Assembly (NCBI RefSeq): GCF_003254395.2
Contig: NC_037648.1
Coordinates: 3,575,868-3,639,867, forward strand
From: Apis mellifera
Taxonomy: Eukaryota > Arthropoda > Insecta > Hymenoptera > Apidae
Direction: 5' to 3'
Length of the DNA stretch: 64,000 nucleotides
Below the pieces are notes generated by a model. The model was not told where the DNA came from and made no database searches. It worked only from the letters and a program-made list of their open reading frames with translations. Each line of letters starts with the position of its first letter. Within the stretch, counting starts at the first letter, position 1. The translations under genes and the position numbers were made by a program. Below, piece after piece: positions 24,045 to 37,570 of the stretch.

Positions 24045-25380
24045 CTCGATGGAAGAATATTAAGAGTTTTCGATTAGCTTTTGTTCGTAGATTAAATCGT
24101 ATTTATTGCATCAACGTTGTTGCTTTGGAATTTTTACTTTATTAACTATCGATCCTCGATAATTGCACGTGGCTATATCCGATGAACTATATTGATTCAA
24201 TGAAGAAATATTGTGTGATAAGCTAGATGATTAAAATTTGTAAGTTAGCTATTTCAACCTTAAATCAAGGTATTTACTTGTTTTCTAAATTCCAATAAAA
24301 CGCTTTTAATAGTTTCTATATAGTTAGATTAATCTTTGAAATTTTTCAAGCTCTTTGATATATTGTATATATAAATCAGATCATTATGGTAAAATATAAA
24401 TTTTTTAAAAATTTAAATTAGATTAAAATAATATATTCTAAATTAGATTAGGTTAGATGTTAAAAATTCAATATTCTAGGTTAGATTTAGCACTTTAGAT
24501 ATTCCGAAATTATACAAATTATGAGAATAGCATTAAACATTTTTGTCGATATTTTTTAAATTATTTGAAAAACTATTTAAATTTGAATGATTTAATAAAT
24601 AAAAAAGACTTCACGAAAAGGAAAAGGATCCAAATTGAGAATTGTAAATCGAGGATCGTATAATTTTTTTTCCAATTCCAAAATGGCGAGTGGATTAAAA
24701 TAACCGGCCGAGATTTTATTTGTTCCCAACGGGTGAATGTCCCTATAAGAGAAAAAAAAGGTTTCTTTCGCTCGGCACGTTTCAACGTCGAACAGGCCTA
24801 ATCGAAATGCGCGTCGAGGGAAAGCTTCTATTGCCAAGACCTCTATCTCCACGAGTCGTTCGGCTCGAATAAACAAATGGGGACGCTCGAGAGACACATC
24901 GTAGAATTCGTAACGTCGGAGAGAGAGGAATCACTCAAGCCCACATTGGATTCGAATCTAATTACCTATCTCACGTTCAACACACGTGAAAATTCAACTT
25001 GTATCGCCTCAATTTTCTCAAACTTGCTCCTATATATATAATCTGTTAACACGTTAACGAATGACGTTCGGTTTGCAAAATTATTAATGATTATTTTTAA
25101 TTATGAATATTATTATTTATAAAAAATATTTAATGATTATGCACGATATAAAATGGTTGATAATATCTATAGATACAAAATATTTAATAATGACATAATG
25201 ATGTATTTTTTAATATAGAATATCTAATAATATAATCCAAAATGATTATAATATTAAACGCAAAATGACGTTTTAAGATATATATTTGATACAAAATAAA
25301 TATTTCACGTTCACAATTTTGTCTATAAAACACGTTTATCACCAGCATGCCAGATTTCATGTAATCATCATAATAAAAAA
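24045..25380. other. A+T-rich with a small balanced island
   Basis: About 24600-25000 is of mixed composition; the rest is A+T desert. Minus-strand frames over 24573-24897 have no recognisable feature. 24410-24490 repeats TTAGATTAGGTTAGAT-like words, but too few to be a telomeric array. Confidence 0.5.
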
Positions 25381-26580
25381 TTTAAAAGATCCATCGTTGA
25401 AACATTCCGTTTACAATAGTCGCAAGGGAGCTTGTGGAGCACGACCTCGAACTTGGGGACAGAAGAATTATTAAATAAAGGAGTCCGCGTAAAGAAATTC
25501 GTTAAAGAGGAATGGTAAATTGCTCGGGTCCCGAATTGCTCATTCCGCAATACTCGGCCGCTCTAGAAACTGAAATTTCGTGGATTTTTTTTTTTTTTAA
25601 CGACCAGCTTTCATTAAACATCGGACTCCCTGGAATTCCAACTTTTGAAACGATGACGGCCATTCCGCGAATTACTTTCGCCGTTTCAAACCGAGATTTT
25701 CAGGCCGCTCTTGAAAAACGCGCGAGAAATGGCGTCGAGATATAAAACGCGTCGTGTCATGCGAATGCCTCGCCACCCCAACAGCGATTTATCCGCTCGT
25801 GCGAAAATGAAAGAGGAGACGAAAAATGGGAATTCGATGTATTCTCGATAGCATCGCCGACAAACTCGACACCGCGCCTTTCGAGATCCAGCCTCGAGTT
25901 TCTTGCGGAGAAGGGTAATGGTCCCTATCGCGACACGAATTCGAGTGCCGAGTATTCGTTGAAACGAAGAAAAACGTCAATGGGGAAATATTCGAAGATT
26001 CTTCGAGGATCGCTCGATTGAAAATGGCGGTTGAATGGAGGAAGAGCTGATTTCACGTTCGATTACAATTTTATGAATAATCGGTTATTGTGGAGCGGAT
26101 AAAGAAAAAAAAAAAAATATTCTCATCGAACATTGACTTTTTTTTTTTAAAATGGATTTGTCGTAGAGATATTTTGATCGATAAAAATCTTTCGACGAAA
26201 CGAAGAAGGATATTTTTTTGGGGAGGCTTGTTCCTCGGAGAAGGAGAAGGGAATGGGGAGAAATAAAAACGAGAATTTAATTAACATCGGCCACCATTAA
26301 ACGAAAGAAGAGAAACTGGTGACAAAGAGGAGAGGCAGTGGGATATTCGTTAAAGTTGCTTGCGTCCGATCGAAGCTGTTGTTCTCGTTCGGCCCTTCTT
26401 CTTCCTCGACTTACAATACCCCAGACGAACAAGAGAACAACCTACCGCCTTCTCATCGATCCGAACGAGTGGACCAAATCCACCCTTATTTCCCTCACTC
26501 CCACGATAGAGGTTCCCAAACTTCAGAATTGTGGCTTTCTCAAAATTTTCCAAACATTCTCGCCATTGGAAAATAACGTA
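25381..26580. other. Long balanced-composition island
   Basis: One of the longest islands in the window (about 1.2 kb). Several frames of 60-87 codons occur on both strands without motifs or paired splice sites. Candidate for conserved regulatory DNA or an unplaced exon of the minus-strand gene. Confidence 0.3.
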
Positions 26581-27039
26581 GAAACGAATGGAGCGTGTTA
26601 GTTTGATGATGATATTTATTTTAATTTTCTTGGAAGATTTATTTACTGTTTGAGAACCTCTTGCTTTTAATTCTCATACTCTCGCTGCTTTTTCTCTCAC
26701 TTTTTCAATCTTCTCCTCTACGATTCAATTTCGGTTTAACATTATTTCTTCTCTTCTATTTCTTCTGCGGGACTCCAGAAATTTAAACAGCTACAGACAT
26801 CAGAATCGAAATCAATTCGATGTCGATACTGTGAGTATGCTGAGTTGTACTCTCAGACTAGGTTCTTGTTTTCGACACTTGAACTCCATTCATTTCGAAC
26901 ATCATGTTTCTCAATTGTAAATTCGATTATTTTCGATCATCATGCATCTTGCAAGGTATAATCATTAATTACAATGATTTTGAAATACTAAATTTCAAAT
27001 AGACGGATCTTGCATCAACAAAGATAATTAACAAACATT

Positions 27040-27300
27040 GTTCTTATTATTAAATATTCATAGACTACTACTTTATTATTAAGCGAAAACAATGCTTCCA
27101 AGCGGCCATTCATCCAACTTGATTGTATAACTATTGATTATATATCTTACGTAATTGAATTTCAGGTCAAATGGGAATCAAATAGATTCTATATTGCAGA
27201 GATCATTAGCAAATGTTTCGAAATTATTATTAACAGTCATTGACTGTTGCTATTATTGTTTATTAGCGAGAATTTATAGTTTAGAATTTTAGTTTTTCCA
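27040..27300 (+). repeat. Dispersed repeat, copies B and C
   Basis: TTATTATTAA occurs at 27044-27053 and 27224-27233, each followed by a CATNGACT-like block and TTATTA...AGCGA(A/G)AA, 180 bases apart. In copy C the centre forms a perfect hairpin: AACAGTC (27232-27238), loop ATT, GACTGTT (27242-27248). Confidence 0.4.
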
Positions 27301-27392
27301 AAATCATCAAACAACAAATAATATTATATAATATTCCTTGTTATTTTAATAAATTTGATCAATGTACTTAAAAAATTTGCAATTTAAAATAA

Positions 27393-27560
27393 GTTCTGGA
27401 ATCATCAGTAACAATAAATGATATTTTTTTCCAATTGATTTACACAATTATTTGTGATTTACACAAATATTATTGTTATTGTTGTTGTTATTATTATTAT
27501 TAACAATCATCGATTGTTGTTAAGCCTGTAGTTGAGACTTTACAATCAACTATATATAAT
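27393..27560 (+). repeat. Dispersed repeat, copy D
   Basis: Begins with GTTCTGGAATCATCAGTAAC, shared in diverged form with 7458. It continues through a TTG/TTA microsatellite (27469-27503) to the hairpin AACAATC (27502-27508), loop ATC, GATTGTT (27512-27518). The hairpin differs from that of copy C by one compensated base pair. Confidence 0.4.
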
Positions 27561-28460
27561 GGTGATTAAATTAGTGATTAAATCGTAAAGATCCTTTATT
27601 TTTGTCTTTTTCTTACATTAATAAAGTAAAATAATAATAATAAGTCTGAAAGAGAAGTAATCTCAATACAATTACGAATTTTCCATAGAAATTGAGAAAC
27701 ATCTTTGCAGAGAGGCAGTAAATCTCGATCTCTTCTCTCCAGTAAAAAAAAGATTATCCAACGTTGATCAATATTTTTTTTTCTATCGCAAATCAGAGGC
27801 GCATTTGTTCCAGTTCACGTTTCAAAAATTTCTGGTCACGCGACCGGAGATTCCATAGAAGTTGGAGGATAAGGATGGATAGAGGCCGAGAATCGAGAAA
27901 GGGCGAGCCAGAGGCAGAGTTCGATTCGTGATCGAATCGATCCAGTGGATTCGCCAATTTTGCGCTCCGGTGAAGCAGATTGTATTTAAAAAAGACAAAC
28001 ACAGAGGAGGAAGCGATCCGCCTTTTCCTCATCGTATCGACGCCATTGTCAGCTCATTAAAGGTGAAACGATCGTATTGACGATAACTTCAAAGGATCTT
28101 GTGAATCTTGTAAAAGTACTAAAGAGTACGATCGATCGCCCGTGAAAGTATAATTCTCTTCCCCTGATTCGATGTCAACCCCTTTGAGGATCGTTTGTTC
28201 TTCAATTTTTTTCAAAAGGAATTTCGCCTACTCTCTCTTTTAAACGTTCTAACGTAAAATCCGATTTCGCGATAATAACTTTCGGAATTGGATCTGACTA
28301 CAAAATTCGACGTTTCTTCCCTATCTTGCTGCTATCTTATTTCTTTATTCATTAAAAAACTTTGTTTGTCGTCACGTTTAATGCTCTTTGCATATCATCG
28401 AGCGTAGACTATGATTTCTTCGGGTACTTATTGTTACAATGCTCTGACGTTTCTTCCGTT

Positions 28461-30620
28461 AAGCTCTAATTAATGAATTTCTTGCTTTTCGATTTCGAAA
28501 CGTCTTTATTTTTTCTACGAAAATGTTAAAGATCCATCTTGTGAAGCTCGATTTATGAATGTATAATGGAAGATAAGAATACAATAATGGAAGATAAGAA
28601 TATGAAAATATAATAATTGAGTAATAAAATTTAGAAAATTTAATATATTTAATCAAATTCTTTAATCATTTTATAATAATTATAAAATTGATCATTAGTT
28701 TCTAATTCTAATAGAATTGGGATCAATGATGTTTTAGTTGATGATTTCTAGCAATCATTTATTTTATTTTAATTACATTTTATCTTATTTCAATATATAT
28801 TTCAAGATCATTCTCTCAAAAGTTCTTTAAAAATTTTTTTTATCTTATATCTTTACTTATATCAGGTTGTTTAAAAATGATTGAAATTTCTTAATAAAAT
28901 TATCGATATTTGTAGTTTTATTGAAAATAATCAGAATTTGATTCGAGTAATTTCAAAACAAAATTAAAATTATTATGAATAAAATTTATAATTGTTATTA
29001 ATAATTTATTATTCATTTAAGTATAATTTAAATTTTTATCATCAATAAGTCATTCATTCTTTTAATATAACTTTTTTGAAAGTTCTATAAATAATTTTTA
29101 TGTATTCTGAATATATAAAAAGAAGACATTCTAATTCTATGCTGAAATATAGTTCATTATAATACATAATACTTATTTTTTTATAATAAAATGACAAAAT
29201 AATAAACTATTTAAATTGTATTTAGTTTCAAATTTTAGATCGACATACAATGAATATTATTTAATGGAACATTTAATTATTAAATTCTATAATAAATGAT
29301 CGACTATTTTATATAATATTTACATATATTTTTATTACAAATGTTTTTATACATATTAATATACATTTATATTATACATAAACACTATAAAATATAATAT
29401 TAATGATAAAACTTTTATTTTTAATTCTTTATTTTTTTTTTTTTGTAAAAATTGTATCACAATATTTCCTAGATTTATTTAAAAATTGGATTAATCATGA
29501 TATATTTTTATAAAATAAAAATGAAATAATGAGATATTCTATTTTAAAAAACACAAATCTATTTTTATTTTTATTTATTCAATAAAGTAAAAGAAAGTAT
29601 AATAATTAAATTTTATTAAGAATTTAACTAAGATAATAATTTTACTAGAAATTATCGTTCATTTTGTTAAAAGAAACGAGATTTTTTGTTTTTAATTTAC
29701 AATATAAACTTACATAAATAAAAATTATTCAATTTATATATAAATCCATTAAATTTGTTTTGTTCTGAGTTTTTTAATTTATATATATCTCAGAAATTTG
29801 ATGTTAAATGATTATCTCAAAGAATCTTTGTGGAGGAATTTTTTGAAAACAATTGACAGTAATTGGAAGAAATATTATCATGGATATATTTCGAATGATA
29901 AAGATAGCACGCTGATTCATCGAATTTCTCAAAGAAAGACTCAATCTTTTTTACTCTCAAATACGAAAGAAGTTGATATAAAGGAAAAGTAAAAATTCTT
30001 GAATAAGTACTTAACAATTTGATTTCTTTGATAGAATGTCAATTATTGATTCATTTAATATCTTCGAAACCATTTATAATTTATAATAATCATTATAATC
30101 ATTTATACCAAAAAATGCTTGAAATAAAAGTTATGTAATAAAAAAATAATTTGATGCAATAACATTTTTTTAAATATTATATCAGTCAATATAAATATTC
30201 TAATATCTGTCCATACAGATTATCATTTCTAAAAAAAAATATTTATAAAAATTCATTAATATAATAAACAATCTTTATCTTATTAAATTTAAATAATTGA
30301 ATGAATTGAGTAACTATCCAGGTATATATTCATTTACTCAATTACATTATTTAATTACATATATCGAATATATTTAAATAAGTATCTACCTAAACATCGA
30401 AATCAAATTAAATTAAACTACTATTCAGATACTGTAAAACAAATATACAAATTTACAAGTATTCAAAATATTCAAACTCGATGTTCTGGATACTTACATT
30501 TAAAAATAAATAAAACAAATACTTTCGAATACTCAAATATCTAATATCCTTAAATTCAAACAATAATAAAAATAATTGATATTTTACAATCAATTAACTC
30601 GTTAAAAACTCATATTTGTC
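28461..30620. other. A+T desert, short tandem repeat
   Basis: A+T-rich throughout with no coding-like frame. ATAATGGAAGATAAGAATA is repeated at 28563 and 28584 (period 21). The frame at 29798-29992 looks like chance. Confidence 0.55.
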
Positions 30621-30910
30621 AGCAATACGCGAATTCCCTGCATAATTATCCGGTAATTCGAATCAGTGAATCCTACGAGGTCTAACCTAGTTCCCAATGT
30701 GATACAATTTCCGGCAACGTGCGCTCCACCACGCGGCTTCGTCGTTGCCCGCTATTGTCCCTTCGTTTTCCTCGCGCGAGCCTGGTTTTGGGGCTGCGGA
30801 TCGATGTGTTTCGAAGGGGTGCGATAATTTCTAATTGCTACATGGAAAAGCCATCTTCATGCAGCTCGTCTGCGAAAATTATTCACCAGCCATCACATCG
30901 AATATATATA
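30621..30910. other. Small balanced-composition island
   Basis: About 290 bases of clearly higher G+C in an A+T desert. The frame at 30719-30940 has no motif and no paired splice sites. Possible enhancer. Confidence 0.3.
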
Positions 30911-33870
30911 GAAGTGGTGGACGTTGTTTGCAAAAATTAGGATGGAATTAATAATAGTCTGTGATATATCTATGAATCTAGATACTTATGAAATTGAATG
31001 GAATCTAATTTTCAGAATTTTTAATTATTTAATTTTTTTATCTTTCATTTTAATTTCTTTTAATTCTCTTTTGTTTGTTCTTTTAATTTTATTCAATCTA
31101 TTTTATTTTAAGGAGTGAGGTATATAAGAATTCACTCGCACGATGAATTAAAAATTTTAATAAAAAGAAAAACATATAGAACACGGTGCTTTTAGTTAAT
31201 TTCATTGAAGAAACAAATGGAAGAATTCAAATGAAAATTCTTAATAGAAATATTTGAATGATTGAATGATAAGAAATCTTGGAAATATTCAAGTGATGTG
31301 AAAGATGTGAGATAGAATGTATTTATAAAATTCAATGTGTGACGTTAATATATGCGCCAATTTTCTACTCTATGATGATTGATATGTACATAAATTGCAT
31401 TATGAATTTTTCTAAGAAATGTAAAAGAAGGATAAGAGTTTTCTTTTATATAAGAATTCAGTATTATTATTAATATAAATTGTAGTCATTTTAAATTTCG
31501 TTATATTTTTCGCTATTTAACAACTTATCAAAAATTAATATAGAGATAAACTATCTTAGGAGATTTCTTTGATAAAATATTAAAATTAAATTTTGGATTA
31601 AAAATATTAGAATGCGAATATTTATATAAAATTTGAATATTTTATATGAATATTTATGTAAAATATTTATATTTAGATTTTTATGTACAATTATGTATGG
31701 AATTAAAATAAAAATATATTTCATCTTTTAAATATCATAATATGTAATATTTGCTCCCTAATAATTGCTTCCGATCATTTTTTATCTTTTTGTATATTAT
31801 ATATATTCTGTAGATTTTTATATTTAAATTTTTTACAAATACATAAATCTACGTAATTTACCTATTATTAGCCGATTTATCAGGCTGCCAAATATTCTAT
31901 AAATCCAAGAGAATAAAATATCATCATATTTTATCTATGGCTACAATAGTTTTGAATAATTTTTATCTTTAAAAAGATAATAAAATTAAAAAACAATTAG
32001 TTTTATTTAGATACTTTTATTTAGATATGTTTATTCTTATAAATTCATATTTTTAACCTAAATGTAATTGAAATACAGAATAACAGTAATAATAAAAAGA
32101 AATATATTTTCAAAATTATTTTTATTGTTTCTTTAAGATCGAAATTTTTTGCATAATAATATCATTTGTTTCTTTAAAATAAATATTAAAATAATACAAT
32201 TATTTTCAATTATAATTAAAATAATTTTAACAGCTTAATAATAATATCATTAAGATGAAAGACCTTTAAGATGAAAAAATGAGATAGATAAAGTATGATT
32301 ACTACTTTATTTACAAAAAAAAAAAATTATAATGAAATATTCTGAGATTCTAAAGGTTAAAGATTCTTTTCATTTTCCGATAATAGAACATATAATATGT
32401 ATTGATGGACTTGAATATACTCTATTGATTGAATTTGTTAAAGTCCTTCATAATATAACTTTTAATAGAATTAAATGTATAAGTACATTAAATGATTATA
32501 TTTCATACTTCGAGGATATATTATTCATATTCATATTCTTGATAAAGAATAATTCTTGAAGTAGAATAAATTTTGAAATTATATTAAATGATATTAAAGA
32601 GAAATAAGTCGGATGACAAATTTTTGCGATTGGAAAATCTCGAGAAATTTTCTCTAAGAAAAGTAAGAATACCTTTATGTTACCTATTCTTTTTCGAACC
32701 ATTCTTATTCTTTATAAAGCTTGGAAAAACTTCTCAGAGTTATTGCATCGCCAACATCCCTCATTAAGTACCAAGACTCAAACTTCCCTTTAACTTAAAC
32801 TTTACGAAACAGAAATGCATTATTCGTAAAAAGTTATATCCTTTTTTTCGATAACAAAATTTATTAACTCCATCTTATTCAGTAGCAATCAGTTTTCTTT
32901 TCTATTTCTTATATAATTATATAACGATGAATATCTATTTTAATAAATGAAATATATCAATCTTGAATTTATTAAGAATTCTTTAGAAATTCATAGTTTC
33001 AAAAATTATTCGAATTTAGAATTTGATATTCTTAGCACATTATGTAGCTTAGTTAAATGTGTCAAGTTAAGTTATTAATTATGTTAATATTCTGCAAATG
33101 ACTGAAAGAGAAAAAAAAAGAGATCGTTTTCATGGGCAAATTTAGAGATTGAATATATGAAATTATTTTTATCGTCAAAAGATTATCAATTTAATGATAT
33201 CTATTATAAAGCACTTTTATTTAACCAACTCTAAAGGCAGAAAAAAAAATATATATATATCTTATATATAAAGTAATTTCTCTCTTTTAATCTGTCAGAC
33301 AATATTAAGAAGATTATAATACAATATTATTAACAAATTAATGATTCTTCTAAAATTTTATATCTTCTGATTATATTTTTCGATTTATTCGATGAACAAA
33401 AACAAAAATATAAATTTTAGAAAATAGCGATACTTCAAATTAAAATTATTTATCGTCTCCAATAAAAAAAAATTGATAGCACAATTAAGTAGATATCATT
33501 ATTTTTGATGACAGATAAGAGATAATATTAAATTATAATATCGATTTCAATGACAATACATATGCACATACACACAATTATAATAATAATATTTCAAATT
33601 TAACCTTCACAGTACCAATCATATTAAATTCGCTATGAATTGTTAACGAAAATCCTTTCTTTTTAAAAGTTATATCGTATTTCGTAATATATTGTACAAA
33701 TAGAATCGAAATACATTAAGTTAGGTTAATTAGAATTAAGTAACTCTTAAACCAATGTAATTTATAGACTCAAAATTGTTACACATGTTTATTCATCAAA
33801 TTATTATCGTAAAATAAAAATTACACTTAATTAAATTAATCCTTGAACCTAATTAACAATTTTTTCAAGA
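30911..33870. other. A+T desert, nothing seen
   Basis: Long A+T-rich stretch. Frames such as 32332-32559 are rich in Ile, Phe, Asn and Lys, as random A+T-rich sequence would give. Confidence 0.6.
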
Positions 33871-33879
33871 ATAATAACG

Positions 33880-34490
33880 CCACCTGATTGGAAAGTGACA
33901 AAACGATTTTTTCTCAGGCGATTATGCGTCGCACACAAGCTTCGTCGTTTAGCGTGAACTCAATTTCACGGTTCGGAAAGGAAGCTTCAATTATATATAA
34001 CACGTTCCAGAAGGAGCCTTAATCCCGCTCGAGATTCTGGCGTTCGAGGGGTGAAAAACGCGATGATGATTCGCCGGGATAAGACAAATAGAGGGGGAGA
34101 ATGGAAGCGCTCTTAAATTCCAAATTAATACCGGAATACCATCTCACACCTGACATAACGCAATCTTTTAACATAACCCGCTCCGTCGAACCATAAAATT
34201 ACCGAATACCGGCATCGATCGGCGACCCATTTCCTCAGAACGAACGATTCATCCTGGTCGACCGCGAAAAGGGTCTCGAAACCTCTAGGGTGAACTCGGT
34301 GAAGCATTGCCCTATTACGAGCATCGTTCGACCCTTCTGCGAACTGAATTACCAAGCGGTTCGTTCTTCTGTCGATGGAAGCTTTTGTTATTCTCGTTAG
34401 GGGAAGAGATTGGTAGAAAGTGTTCGATTTTCGAGGTGACAATATTCTTTCTCGTTCTCTCGAGCTTCGCCGAGTAGAAGTTTGGAATGG
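33880..34490. other. Balanced-composition island with a 105-codon minus frame
   Basis: The minus frame at 34442-34125 starts from TTG and has no ATG at its head. Part of its product looks protein-like (LFAVDQDESFVLRKWVADR). A possible donor, CAG followed by GTGTGAG, lies in it near 34150 on the minus strand. I find no matching acceptor at its start and no known domain. Confidence 0.2.
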
Positions 34491-35840
34491 TTAATCGGTA
34501 TTTTTAATCTTTTGAGGTTAGAAAAATGAATAGAGTATTTTTAATTGTCTCAAATATAAGCGTCAAATTGAAAGAATTCAGCATAAGTTGTTTTATTTAT
34601 TTATATTTGTTATAAAGATAACTTATTTATATTTGTTATAAAGATAACTTATCAATCAGTCTATGCCAGAATATATATTCTGTGCGATAAAATGCTGGCA
34701 TATTTTATGATTTCTATCAACATGTATGTAAAATATTTGAATACGTTGCATTTATATTGCATGAAAAATACTGGAAATCATAAAGTATGGTACTATTGAA
34801 GATAAATAAATACTAAAGCAAGCATTAATTAAATATAAAATAATATAATTATTATTGAAGTAATATAAAACTTGAATTCATTGCATTAATATCAAGAAAT
34901 ACGAATACCGAAAAATTCAGACGTCGTGGAATAGAAAAGTAATATTTAACTTTTTTTTTTTTTTTTTGTATTAAGGTTTGTTATTAATGGATTAAGAATA
35001 TGTGTCCAAATTTTCATTAATTAATCTCAATAGTATGTTATCTATGTAGTATGTTATCTAATCTTGTTAATAATTAATAATATTGTTCTCTTTGCATACA
35101 AAATAAATATATTTGAATTAATAGCATGGAGCATTGGATAATTCAGATTTCAGATAATATAAATTGATGTAGAATTTCATGAAATAATTTAACGTGTAAA
35201 GTCTAGAAATAAAAAGATAAAATAATGTTATTCGAATTTATTTTTGTTACATAGATTTATATAAAATTATATTTGATTATATAATTATTTATATAATTAT
35301 TATTATGTCAGCAGCAGATATTTTGTCTATGATTTCAAAGATAATCTTATAAACTTATTTCTATTAAATACGTTAAAAAAAATTGATCTAATAACGATTC
35401 TTTTCAAAATTAAATGGTATTCCTTACAGTTTACTCAATCAATAACTATTATATTCCTTATTTCATCGAACCTTGTATATAATATACACTTAGGACTGTT
35501 CATTTTTAACTTTGATTTTTCCACATATATTAATTACGATCTAATCAATTAAGTCATCAATTATTATTCAATAACATTGTGCATAATTTATCATAAATCT
35601 TTTAAAACAATCCATTAATATTGTTTCGACATCTCTGCCTTAAAATATCTATCTATCTCGCTTTGTTTTATTTTATTTCGTTTAAAGCACCATATAGAAG
35701 TCAATAAAATTAAAAAAATAACATTCAAAATTCTGTGACATCTCCTAATTTTTCAATAGAGATCCATAAAGTCTTGAAGACTTTCATTACAAAAAGTATA
35801 ATTAAAAATACATTTTACGTCTAATAGAATTATCAAGAGA
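34491..35840. other. A+T desert with a 26-bp tandem duplication
   Basis: A+T-rich. A unit containing TTATATTTGTTATAAAGATA occurs at 34601 and again at 34627, perfectly repeated. A second short duplication (AGTATGTTATCTA, period 16) is at about 35033-35060. Confidence 0.65.
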
Positions 35841-37570
35841 GCAATTACCTTTAATGAGATTTTTCCATCAAATGGATCCCTCGACAAAGAAAGAAAGAAA
35901 GAAAGAAAAAAATAAGATGAAATAAAAAAGAAAGATAGAAGGAAAATTCATGGCTTCTATTCCCTTGAAAACTTCAGATCAAGATTCTTTGGAAGGAGAT
36001 CAGAACATCAGCGAAACCCTCAGAGGACGCTACGATCCAAAAGTCGCAAGTTCCTCGTTGATTCCTCTGCCATCCGTAATTTTATTATGTCATTTGAAAC
36101 GTCGTGCAGAGAACTCTAGTTGTTCTGTCACGCGCAATCTGGATTAATTTGAATCCTGTCCTACGTTCGCATAAGATGACCGTTGATATCCAACATCTTT
36201 GGGAAGCATCGAGGTGAATATCAAGCGAATATCGGATTGGAAGATCTTTCTGACTGCATAGCATTTGCAATTCGTTAGAAATATCGAAGAACCGGACAGG
36301 TTTAGGGGCAGAACGCGTGCTTTTTTGCATATCTAGTGGGATCTTGACGTTTCTTGTCAAGTTGGAGAAAATAGATTTTTGAAATGGAATAGAAATGAAT
36401 ATTTTCATCTTTTCAATATAATATAGGATTTCGAAAACTTTTCTTTGGAAATGATATTTAAAACCAGTATTTTATTCAAATAATTTTTGGAATAAACGAA
36501 TGGTTATTTTAATATTTTATAATGATATAATGTATTAAAGTATTCTATTGTACGTAATATTTATATGATAAATACATGTGTTCATTTGTTAAAAGTATGT
36601 AGAAAAGTTAAGAAAAAAATTCAAATTATTTATAAAATTTAAAATTGTAAAAAAATATTCATTAATTCTTACCACATCAAAAATAATTTGAAAGATTTGA
36701 AAGATTCTAATTTTTTTATTTTCGATTTATTCAATTAAAATATATTAATAATAAATTTATATTATTTTTATATATCATTATGATTTATATTTTTATTAAT
36801 GCGCGTCTTTTGATATATAACAGATACCTAAAATAGAAATGATAAAAATGTCTATTTAAACAAATATTTATGCAATTTTTGACAAAATATAATGCAATAT
36901 AATCTTAATAGTTATATTGAAAAAATATGTATAAAATATAAAATAATATAAATACAATAAAAATGAATAAATAAATAAGTAAAAAGAAAAAAGAAACTAA
37001 TATAAAAAAATATAAAGAGCTTTTTAATAATTTTTAATTTATTTTTATAATAAAAATGATTACATCTTTTTTTTATATATTTTCTTATATATTACAAAAG
37101 AGGTAAGAAATTACTGTTTAAAAGTTACTGAATGAAAATTATTAGAAAAGATTAAGATATTAAATGTATTCAGGACTTAAAATGGTACAAAGACATTTCT
37201 CATCAATTGTAATAATTATAATAATAAACGATTAATCGATTATGATTAAGAATGATTCGAACTTACGTGAAAATTTTGTTTAATCGACCGTTTCTGATTA
37301 TTAAGTTAATCAAGTAGTTGGATTTTTAAGTGATTCGTGTCGAATGGTTGGTCCTTTTGTCTCTCTCAAGTCGATAATTTTCTTTGTGTCGAATAAAATA
37401 TCTTACAGAATAAGAGAAAGGTTCGAGCAATTAAACAGTAGTAGCTAATTAAAGACAGAAAATTTCTTTAAGTAGTACCGTTCGTTCTTCCTTCGCCATT
37501 CGAGGTCGTTTTTTATCGATGGAACTTAGATCTCAATTATCTGAACTTTGGATTGTTTCAGATAATCGAG
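35841..37570. other. Two small islands separated by A+T desert
   Basis: 35840-36370 and 37320-37570 are of mixed composition; the middle is A+T-rich. A (GAAA)n run lies at 35886-35911. Open frames at 35950-36147 plus and 36085-36408 minus show no motif. Confidence 0.45.

Larger units (their letters stand above)
26581..28460. other. Mixed region with clustered dispersed repeats
   Basis: 26581-27000 and 27690-28460 are of mixed composition. Between them lie three related repeat copies (27040-27110, 27215-27300, 27393-27560) and a TTG/TTA run. The 79-codon minus-strand frame at 27793-28032 shows no motif. Confidence 0.4.

Noticed and set aside
24410..24490. TTAGATTAGG-like words resembling the insect telomere repeat
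   Set aside because: Too few and too irregular to be a TTAGG array; common words in A+T-rich DNA.
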